22,759 bases of DNA from CAZBWE01 sp964581905. GTDB taxonomy: Bacteria; Planctomycetota; Phycisphaerae; Sedimentisphaerales; Anaerobacaceae. The stretch's first letter is position 1. Every line of letters starts with the position of its first letter. Position numbers and translations under genes: made by a program. The stretch lies in the NCBI GenBank assembly GCA_964581905.1, contig CAZOQJ010000027.1:1-22759 (forward strand), in the 5' to 3' direction. The notes under the pieces are model-generated. The model searched no databases, was not told the origin of the DNA, and was given only the letters and a program-made list of their open reading frames with translations. Shown piece by piece: positions 1 to 7,800 of this stretch.

Positions 1-33
1 ATTACTAACTTTTTCCAGTCGCAACCGGGTAGG

Positions 34-53
34 GTGTGCAACTTGTTGCACAC
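34..53. repeat. Perfect 20-bp inverted repeat
   Basis: The arms GTGTGCAAC and GTTGCACAC flank a 2-nt centre. As RNA this would give an 8-bp stem with a CTTG loop. No T-run follows on either strand, so it does not look like an intrinsic terminator. It could be an operator for a gene left of the window or part of a dispersed repeat. Confidence 0.5.
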
Positions 54-264
54 GCGGAATCATTCAATAAACCCTCCCCGCACTTGCCCCCTTTTAATTG
101 ATAACTTATCACTGATTATTTGTTTTCAAATCCGTGTCAATCTGTGTCTCAAATCTCTGTGCTCTCGGTGACCTCTGTGGCTGAAAAGCCCAAAGTGCGT
201 TTTTGGCCAATAAATAAATTTATGCCTTAGGTATTAGTGCAAACTTGTCCTGAGCTTGCCTGCA

Positions 265-279
265 CTGAGCTTGTCGAAG
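265..279 (+). repeat. Dispersed short repeat (CTGAGCTTGTCGAAG core)
   Basis: The core CTGAGCTTGTCGAAG is a very common dispersed motif in many bacterial genomes. A partial copy (TGAGCTTGTCGAA) is at 10177-10189. A sister form with GCGAAG in place of GCTTG lies inside the epsI reading frame at 10262-10284. Confidence 0.5.
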
Positions 280-548
280 TGTCGAATGGATTCGTGTTAA
301 CCTGTGCCATAGGTATTCGTGGTTAATCTTCTTTCCTTTTCGTGGCTAAACTTTATTTTTAACAGCGTACATATTATTATGCAGGCCGATTTGTCTCGGC
401 CTAACGGACGTCGGCTGTTGAATTCGCAGATGCTTGCATCGAGGATTTTGCAGTCAAGTCCGCAATAGCTGTTAAAATCTATAAGGTTACTCCGCGTTCT
501 CCGCGGTAAGTATAAATCAGTGTCAATCCGTGAAATCCGTGTCTAACA

Positions 549-591
549 ATTAAAACACCATCGCGCAGCGATACCACAACTTTCCACTTTA
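549..591 (+). repeat. 43-bp direct repeat, copy 1
   Basis: This copy matches positions 946-988 with three mismatches, including an uninterrupted identical stretch of 25 bp (559-583 versus 956-980). The core contains the small inverted repeat ATCGC-GCA-GCGAT. Both copies follow 'cgtgtctaa'-type filler and precede 'cacttta' tandem units, so a larger composite block appears to have been duplicated. Confidence 0.8.
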
Positions 592-945
592 GCTCACTTT
601 AGGCACTTTAGTTCACTTTTAACTCCCCGATCCACGAATTTGCTTGTCCTGCCTGCGGTGAGGATTGTTTTATTCGTATGCCTGCGGCATACTTACTGTT
701 GTCCCTCATTGCGGCCTCCGGCAGCACTACGCAATTCGTTGTTAAAGTCTGGTCAGCTTAAAGATAAGTCAGCTTGTCTGACTTTGCCTGCCCTGCGTAG
801 CTTTAGCGAAGCGGGGTGGACGAAGGCAATATTCTATGACAAAGCTGGCTTTGGGAGTAGAATTTGCCAAGAACACAAAGCTGACTGAAACCGTGTCAAT
901 CTGTGTGAATCTGTGTCTAATTTCTTGGTGTCTTCGTGGCTAAAT

Positions 946-988
946 ATTAAAATATCATCGCGCAGCGATACCACAACTTTACACTTTA
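946..988 (+). repeat. 43-bp direct repeat, copy 2
   Basis: Second copy of the element at 549-591, in the same orientation and about 400 bp away. The right flank differs (acacttta here, ccacttta in copy 1). Confidence 0.8.
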
Positions 989-1280
989 CACTTTGAACTT
1001 TTAATTTTCTCCTTCTGCGAGTTATATGGCAAATTTTTTTTATAGTATTGTTAAATATCTATTGAACATACAGAAGGTGTTTGGTATAATTCCGAATGTG
1101 CTCAGGCAGCACAGAAGTCTCGCCAGTGGCGGACGCGTTCGCGGAGCCCCGCAAGTCAAATTTAGTCGGCAATTTACCCCTTATGGGGAGTCTTATATAC
1201 TAAGGACATATGAATGACTAATGATCAATTACAATTAAACCGCTCACTCATTTACCCGTTTACTCATTTACGCATTGACT

Positions 1281-1305
1281 CTTTGGTCAATCAAATTGAC
1301 CAAAG
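1281..1305. repeat. Perfect 11-bp-arm hairpin
   Basis: The arms CTTTGGTCAAT and ATTGACCAAAG are separated by a 3-nt CAA loop. There is no T-tract on either side, so a factor-independent terminator is doubtful. It lies about 240 bp beyond the stop of the minus-strand epimerase gene and could stabilise that mRNA end. Confidence 0.6.
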
Positions 1306-1311
1306 TATGCA

Positions 1312-1529
1312 AAACAAACCCAATTTTCCTCAAAATCGGGTGAATTTAAGTTATGTTAAAACAGAGGGTTATGAAAATGGACATCGATTTTTGGCCTAAA
1401 AATCCCAAAGCCAATTTCCAAAACGGAAAAATGAACACAAGTTCTTTTAATACAATGAACTACGCTTGTCCGCCGAAGCCTCGGCGAAGGCGGAAACAAA
1501 CCCAATTCAAACCCAAAACAAACCCAATC
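1312..1529 (+). repeat. AAACAAACCCAAT repeats and GC-rich palindrome
   Basis: Three copies of AAACAAACCCAAT(T/C) occur at 1312-1325, 1494-1507 and 1516-1529. The last two are nearly contiguous. Just before them, at 1469-1494, is a hairpin element with arms TCCGCC/GGCGGA around a GCC-TC-GGC core. The tract abuts the end of the epimerase gene. Any plus-strand translation gives only Lys/Gln/Asn/Pro-rich low-complexity sequence. Confidence 0.6.
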
Positions 1530-1542
1530 AAAGCCAAATTAC

Positions 1543-2481
1543 TTACACAAGATTCTCTCGGTACCAGTCTATAGCTTTTTGCAGGCCTTGTTTGAATTGG
1601 ACTTTTGGTTTGAAGCCGATTGTCTTTTCGGCGAGTGTGATATCGGCGAGGGAATGTTTTACATCGCCTGGACGAGGAGGGTCATATTTCGGCTTAATAT
1701 TTTTGCCGAGCAATCCATTAATTATCTCAATAACTTCATTGACAGTTACGGCTTGGCCGCAGGCGATATTCAAGACTTCCCCTTTGGTTTGTTTTGCCCG
1801 TGCAGCCAACAAATTCGCATCAACGACATTGTCCACGTATGTAAAATCCCTGCTTTGCAGGCCGTCACCATAGATGGTCGGCGGCTCATCCTTCAAAATA
1901 GCCGTTACAAAAGCCGGTATGGCGGCTGCATATTGGCTGGCGGGATCCTGATGGGGGCCGAATACATTGAAATAACGCAGCGAAATCGTTTCCAGGCCGA
2001 AAACCTTGTAAAATACCGAGCAGTAGTACTCCCCGACGAGTTTGCCCACTGCGTAAGGCGAGAGGGGCTGTGGCGGCATCGTCTCAACCTTTGGCATAGT
2101 TGGGGTATCGCCGTAAGCCGAGGAGCTTGACGCATATACAAAGCGTTTTATGCCGGCATCACGAGCGGCCAGAAGAAGCGTAAAAGTGGCATCGACACAG
2201 TGTTTATGGGTTAAAGCGGGGTCGTCAACGCTGCGCGGCACCGAGGGCAAAGCACCCTCGTGCAGAACAACATCAATATCTTTCATCGCTGAACGGGCAA
2301 CCTGGTCATCGCCCATATCGGCCTGGATAAACTCGATTTTGTCTATAATACCGGCCAGATTGCTTTTTTTGCCTGTGAGCAGGTTATCAACAACCCGGAC
2401 AAAACAACCTTCTGAAATGAGTTTTTTGCAGATATTTGAACCGATGAATCCGGCTCCGCCAGTTACTAAAAATCGCTCCAT
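1543..2481 (-). CDS. NAD-dependent sugar-nucleotide epimerase (UDP-GlcNAc 4-epimerase-like, extended SDR)
   Basis: The predicted protein is 312 residues, normal for the family. It opens with the Rossmann motif TGGAGFIGSN (residues 7-16) and has VVDNLLTG after strand beta-2. The phrase HEGALPSVPRSVDDP is typical of the WbpP/TviC-type UDP-N-acetylhexosamine 4-epimerases. The catalytic set is YASSSSAYGD plus YAVGK (Tyr143, Lys147). RYFNVFGP and DFTYVDNVVDA follow in the substrate domain. The ATG at 2481 is preferred because GAGAGA lies 7 nt upstream; a GTG at 2496 has no such site. Its likely role is cytoplasmic supply of a C4-epimerised UDP-sugar for the exopolysaccharide. It is the last gene of the minus-strand block, 99 bp after the Wzc-like gene and behind a strong hairpin. 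A UDP-glucose or UDP-glucuronate substrate cannot be excluded. Confidence 0.9.
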   Translation of the reverse strand: MERFLVTGGAGFIGSNICKKLISEGCFVRVVDNLLTGKKSNLAGIIDKIEFIQADMGDDQVARSAMKDIDVVLHEGALPSVPRSVDDPALTHKHCVDATFTLLLAARDAGIKRFVYASSSSAYGDTPTMPKVETMPPQPLSPYAVGKLVGEYYCSVFYKVFGLETISLRYFNVFGPHQDPASQYAAAIPAFVTAILKDEPPTIYGDGLQSRDFTYVDNVVDANLLAARAKQTKGEVLNIACGQAVTVNEVIEIINGLLGKNIKPKYDPPRPGDVKHSLADITLAEKTIGFKPKVQFKQGLQKAIDWYRENLV

Positions 2482-2517
2482 AGAACTATCTCTCACAAAG
2501 ACATTTTATACAGAAAT

Positions 2518-2550
2518 GACCCCATTCGCAAAGTATTGCAAAATGGGGTC
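2518..2550 (-). terminator. Hairpin between the Wzc-like and epimerase genes
   Basis: The arms GACCCCATT (2518-2526) and AATGGGGTC (2542-2550) extend inward as GCAA/TTGC (2528-2531, 2536-2539) with a small internal bulge and an AGTA loop. On the minus strand it is followed by a modest U-rich stretch (atttctgtataaaat). It may terminate or attenuate the Wzc-like transcript before the epimerase gene. Because the stem is symmetric it could also be a dispersed palindrome. Confidence 0.5.
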
Positions 2551-2580
2551 TCTAGTTTACATTTCCGCTATTGCATGCTG

Positions 2581-4806
2581 CTAAGTTGAGGCAGCAGCAG
2601 TCTGCGCTTTCTGATACTCTTTGTAAGACCTGAACTGCTCTCCGAAATAGCCACCCTTAATAGTCCTCGCGGCAAGGAGCACACAGCCAACAATTTGGGC
2701 ATTCGCTTCTTTTAATTGAGCAATGGTCCTTTGAGCGGCACCTCTTCTTGTAGCAGCGGCATTAAAGACCAAAATCGTTGCATCAGCAAGTTTTGCAAGT
2801 ATCTTGCTGTCAGTCACCAGCAGCACAGGCGGGCTGTCAAGCACAATGTAATCATATTTTTCACGGAGTTCTTTAAATAGTTTATCCATCTGTGCGCCAT
2901 CGAGCAGTTCAGCCGGATTGGACGGCAATGGTCCTGCATCAATTATATCCATCCCCTCGACACTACTGGGCCTTATCGCATCCTGTGCACTGCACTGTTT
3001 CATAAGCACATTGCTCAAGCCAAAATTAAACTGATCGGCTTCCATACCCTGTCGGCCTATTCTTGGGAATAATATCTGCAAACTTGGACGCCTGAGGTTG
3101 GCATCTATCAACAGTACCCTTTTGTTTTCAGTAACAAAGGTTGTCGCAAGATTAACCGCCACAGAGGTTTTACCATCCCCTGCCGAACCACTGGTAACAA
3201 GTAATACCTTAGGCTCAACAGTACATGATAGTTTCAAATCTGTCCGAAGCTGCCTATAGGATTCACTTATAAGGGAATGAGGTGCCAGGCGAACAATATG
3301 ACAGGGGTCAATCCCACGAGCTTGTGCATCTTCAACAGTATCGGGAATCATACTCAAAAGCGGAATACGCAAATATCTGCGAACATCTCCCGGCGTGCTT
3401 ACCAGGTCATTCAGTGCCTCGATGAAGAAAGTAAGCCCTATGGCAAGTAGAAGACCCAACATCGTCCCACTTGGGAAATGAACCCACCACTTCCGGGAAG
3501 TTACCATTTCCAATGGCACCGGAGCTAATCCAACACGCTGAACCTTAGGCGTTCTCGGGTCATCATGTATTATCTTCAATTTCTCAATCTGCTCCTTAAT
3601 TGAATCGAGCATCGTGACTCTTTCATCTCTTATCTTTAGCCGCTGCTCATATTGTACACGGGCTAAATCGAGGTCTCTTTTTTTCGCAGATGCATCCGCT
3701 CGCAACCTTTCCATCTCTGTCAACCTTTCTTGCATCACAATCAAGTGGTCCTGGGCATTTTCGTAGTTTGCCTGACGGGTCTGCTCTGCTATTTCTTCTC
3801 TCCTAAGCCGCCTTTTTTCTCTGACCTCGTTTATATACTCTTGCAACTGGAGTACAATCCTGTGATTTTCACCGAACCTTGTAAGCCTGCTAGACAGTTG
3901 ACTTTCTATCATGGCAAGCTGTTCGGCAAGCATAACCATAACAGGGTCGGCCTCTATTGCATTTTCAACTTGCACACTAATAGGACCTGTCGCCAGTTCC
4001 TCAAGATTTTTTATATCAGCTTGATATTGTTTTACTATTAGAGAAAGCTCGTTTTCCCTAACACTTAAATCGTCCAGTACCACCTCAATTGTTTGTCGGT
4101 AACCATAACCTGCATGTCTTTCCAGGTCGGTCATACCCCATGCCGTACGAACCTCACTGAGTCCTCTATCGGCTGCATCTAATTCTCTTTGAACCCGACC
4201 TCTTTGCTCTTCCAGCCTTGTCAGTTGGTCAGCAATTTCTGCTCTTTTTGCGCCTCCTTGCGAAGAAACAAACAAATCTACCATCTCGTTAACTATAAGT
4301 GCTGCTTCATCGGGTTTGCCGCTGGACATCGATACTTCAATATAACCGGCATCTCTATGAGCAAGAGCACCAAAATCCCTGCCCAAATCCTTAACACGTT
4401 GTGACTCATTAGCTCTTCGGGTGAACCAGGTAGTTTTTCTAATGCTATCTCTGGCGAGCAACTGCTGCAGTGTACTTTGTTGTCCCATCAGGGTGGCCAG
4501 TGATATACGGTGACCGTATTGGATATCCTTTTGCACCTGAACCGAGCTAATAGTCATAGGGTCTGTTTCTACAGGCGGCAATACTTCAATGTAGGTCGAG
4601 GCGGTATATTTTGGGAAATATTGCTCTAGAAGATACCACGTTGCACCACCGGTTACCATACCCAATCCGGTTAGAACAATTATAAGTAATACGTGTCGAC
4701 GCAGTATCCCGAAGATTTCCTTCGACGTTAATCCGGTAGCAATTGGTGGCCTTACCCCGGCTGGTCCTGCCGTCCTATTTATTACCCCTGGTCTTTCTTC
4801 TGCCAT
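2581..4806 (-). CDS. Wzc-like polysaccharide copolymerase / bacterial tyrosine kinase
   Basis: The predicted protein is 741 residues. A first membrane segment lies at about 38-60, followed by a Wzz-type periplasmic domain with a long charged coiled coil (about 190-410) and a second membrane segment near 445-465. A cytoplasmic BY-kinase domain follows: Walker A GSAGDGKT (540-547), Walker A' LLIDANLRRP (about 566-575) and Walker B YIVLDSPP (about 653-660). The C-terminal tail has tyrosines at 720, 728 and 731, fewer than in E. coli Wzc but suited to autophosphorylation. Proteins of this class control chain length and couple assembly to the outer-membrane channel, here presumably the Wza-like protein at 12173-14158. 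The ATG at 4806 has GGAG six nt upstream; an upstream TTG at 4818 overlaps that site and is rejected. It follows the TPR gene by 88 bp. Confidence 0.93.
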   Translation of the reverse strand: MAEERPGVINRTAGPAGVRPPIATGLTSKEIFGILRRHVLLIIVLTGLGMVTGGATWYLLEQYFPKYTASTYIEVLPPVETDPMTISSVQVQKDIQYGHRISLATLMGQQSTLQQLLARDSIRKTTWFTRRANESQRVKDLGRDFGALAHRDAGYIEVSMSSGKPDEAALIVNEMVDLFVSSQGGAKRAEIADQLTRLEEQRGRVQRELDAADRGLSEVRTAWGMTDLERHAGYGYRQTIEVVLDDLSVRENELSLIVKQYQADIKNLEELATGPISVQVENAIEADPVMVMLAEQLAMIESQLSSRLTRFGENHRIVLQLQEYINEVREKRRLRREEIAEQTRQANYENAQDHLIVMQERLTEMERLRADASAKKRDLDLARVQYEQRLKIRDERVTMLDSIKEQIEKLKIIHDDPRTPKVQRVGLAPVPLEMVTSRKWWVHFPSGTMLGLLLAIGLTFFIEALNDLVSTPGDVRRYLRIPLLSMIPDTVEDAQARGIDPCHIVRLAPHSLISESYRQLRTDLKLSCTVEPKVLLVTSGSAGDGKTSVAVNLATTFVTENKRVLLIDANLRRPSLQILFPRIGRQGMEADQFNFGLSNVLMKQCSAQDAIRPSSVEGMDIIDAGPLPSNPAELLDGAQMDKLFKELREKYDYIVLDSPPVLLVTDSKILAKLADATILVFNAAATRRGAAQRTIAQLKEANAQIVGCVLLAARTIKGGYFGEQFRSYKEYQKAQTAAAST

Positions 4807-4894
4807 TTTAATCTCCAATCTGGACTCACTGTTTGCTTACTAAAAGCAGATATTGTATTAAATATTTTTTTCGCGTGACACATCATCTAATACA

Positions 4895-7800
4895 TCACTG
4901 CGAAAGGCGTTCAATGGCTTTGCTTATCTTTTCTCTTACTTTTTTCGGCAATTTATCAGCCCCTATTTCCAATGCTTGCTTATAAGCATCAAGAGCTTGC
5001 TCTTTTGCGCCAAGTTTTTCTTTTATCATACCTGTATGTTCATATACCTCAGCAGGTGGAAGAATTCCACTCTGCTCATACTGCTGCAAAGCAGCAGCCG
5101 CATATTCGGCAGCCTGAGAAAGTTTACCATTTTTATACAACACATAAGCATAAGTATCCAAAAAGCCCGGATTATTTGGTACTGCCTCAACTGCCTGTTC
5201 AGCATACCGAAGGGCTACAGAGAGCCTTTCGTCGTTTACAGCAAGCATATATGCTAAATTATTGAGAACACTGGTATTATTCGGCATTTTAGCTAATAAA
5301 CTTTCGTAATCTGCGATACTCTGCTTAAGATAATTATTATCGGAAGTTTTTTCGAAAGCCAAGCTTAAAGTCTCCACTTTTTTCACCATGTAATTAATCC
5401 CACGAGGGCTGTCCAGCCCGGCTATTTTGATACATTTATCAAGATACTCTATGGCCTTATCGTAGTCGGCATTAATATTAGCAAGATTAAACATGGTCCA
5501 GTTAGCAGCAAGCGAATCAGGGCTAGTTGAAAGTTTTTGTGAGCAGTACATCGAAACTTCCTCAGGTCCCAGCAGTAAGAACATTTTTAACAGAATCTCA
5601 GAGGCAAGCATCTCATTTGTCTGGGCTTCGTCAGCAGCTTTTCGGCAATATTCTATGGCAACTTTTTCTTCACCGAGCTTCATCTTTGCTTCAGCCATTC
5701 TGTAGAAAGCAATAGGGGCAAAGGGACCGTCAACATGCTTGCCACATTCTTCAAGAACCTCCTTTAGCTTATGTGGTTGCCAGTTACTTGAACTTGAGGT
5801 TCCTGCTCCTAAGACAAGTGCCTGTAAATATCCATCAAACGCTGTTACATATTCTTTATCTGGCATTGTATTGTTCAGATCTTGTCCGAGATATTCTTGT
5901 CGTTTCAGCAGATAAGCTTCTTTATATAGTCGATCAGCTCTTTTGAAATCGTTATCAGCTATAGCAGATGCTCCCGCAAGATTATACCAGGACACATCAG
6001 TGGGAAACTTCTCCAAGGTATCATCATAGAGTTTTCGTAGAGCGTCTTTTCTGCCAAGTCTTAGGTAAACCCGTTCAAGCAACGTTCTGGCTTCTTTAGG
6101 ACAATCCGGTATGTCAATTATATTTTTAAGTTCGATTATAGCATCATCTTCCCGGTTCACACGCAGATAAGCTTTGGCCAGGTTAAGTCTGGTGTTGGGT
6201 TCATCAGACAGTGACTTGCTCTTATTAAAGTCAGCTATTGCCTGTTCGTAATTTGCCATCATGAGGTTGATTTGGCCCCTTAGCCTCCAAATCGTTCCAT
6301 CGTTCTGCCCGCTTTGAAGAATTCGATTTACCATCTCCATTGCCTCCTCCAGTCGCCCATGTCTCATTAGTAACCAAGCCCCAAGCATCGCTGCCCGGGG
6401 TTCATCTGGATAATTCTCATTGAAACTTTGCAGTTTGTGTTCAGCTTCCTTAACAAGCCCAACTTTAAGGAAAGTCTGAATTTGAAGAAGGTGGTTTTCT
6501 ACGCTGTCTTGAAGTGATAAAAGTTCATCAGAATATCTCTTTACAGCCTCCCCATCGAGCGATTTTTCTGCTATGTATAAAAGGCCCCTAATCACACGGA
6601 TGTCTTTGGGGTCATTTCTATACGACTGCTCTAAAACCTCTTTGGCTTTTTCAAATTGCCCGCTCTGTAAATAATGCTCCCATAGCAATATCTGTTCTTC
6701 TGATTCTTGCAATATCTTCTCAGCCTCTTTCTCCATCCCCCTCGCACGATAGTATTCTGCATACCCGGATAGCATTTCTCTATCATTTGGGCCCATTTCC
6801 TTTGCTTGTTCTAAGAACGCAGCCGCAGCAGCAAATAGACTACCCCTTCGCTCCGCATCTGCTTCTTCAGTAGCTAATCTCGTTGATAGCATCCCGAGCC
6901 GTACAGCATTCCGAATGCTTGGGGCGATTTTCTGTATATTCTGCCGAATTACCAACGCTCTTAACGGCTGTGTCTGGCTTATATAATCAGCGTAAAAGCC
7001 AAGTAAATTTAAATTGTTTGGATTTAATGCCAAGGCTCTTTCCAAAGCGGTGGTGGCCTCAATTACTTGTCCAGGCGATACATTATCACCAAGCTCTCGA
7101 TTGCGATGGTACAACGTAATAGCCAATGCTTGTGCAATACTTCCATCAAGAGGATTCAGAGATGCAGCTTTTCGAATATCCGCAATAGCAGTGTGCTCAT
7201 TTCCAAGCTTAGCATTGATGCTGCTTCTTAACATATAAGCACGAGAAAATATGGGTCTTTGCTTCAGACTTTCATCAAGTTTAGACAATGCGTTCTTGAA
7301 ATCCCCTTTAGCCAAATCAAGACGAGCTGCAAAAACCTGCCCTTGACATCTATCCAGATTGTTACTCACAGCCGTCTCTACGATTTGCCCTGCCAGTCCC
7401 CAATCCTCCATCCTAATTGCTATATCCAAAAGATAATCTGCCGTAATGGCCTGCAAATTTGTTTCTTCCACTTGTTCAAAAACCGGTCTCGTAGCAGCAC
7501 TCTCCTTCGGAAGCTCTGTTTTAAGGGCCTTTTTGAATTCTGTAGCAGCTTTCTCCAGTTCGTCGTTGCCTCGATAAAATAATCCAAGTTTGATAGCCCG
7601 ACTAGTCGGGTCAGCAATATTAGATAGAACATACTCTTCTATTTCATAACGCCTTTGCTGCGAAACATTTCCAGGCTCAGGTTCGGAAAGTATTTGCTTG
7701 TATATCAGAACTGATGTATTATCAGGAAAATAATGCAGAAATCGACCGACTAAATCCTTGGCCTCACTTATCTGGCCCTGCTCTATGTAATTTGCGCAAA

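Larger units (their letters stand above)
1..1542. other. Gene-free, repeat-rich intergenic region
   Basis: No reading frame here looks like a protein. The frames that exist are short, lack ribosome sites and run through repeats. The stretch is built from recurring phrases of the type 'gtgtcaatctgtgt' (near 132, 522 and 893), 'cgtggctaaa' (near 342 and 935), tandem 'cactttag' units (584-620) and 'actcattta' units (1246-1270). It also carries several GC-rich hairpins, for example arms AGGCCGA/TCGGCCT at 383-402. Such degenerate repeat filler is common in Planctomycetota intergenic DNA (general knowledge). It lies downstream of the epimerase gene and probably contains the end of that transcript. 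Confidence 0.75.

Noticed and set aside
640..1574. Several plus-strand ORFs of 60-80 codons
   Set aside because: They are composed of repeat filler, have no plausible ribosome sites and overlap one another; the last is Lys/Gln/Asn low-complexity sequence from AAACAAACCC repeats.
1579..2130. 183-codon plus-strand ORF
   Set aside because: It is the antisense shadow of the epimerase gene, which has clear family motifs on the minus strand.
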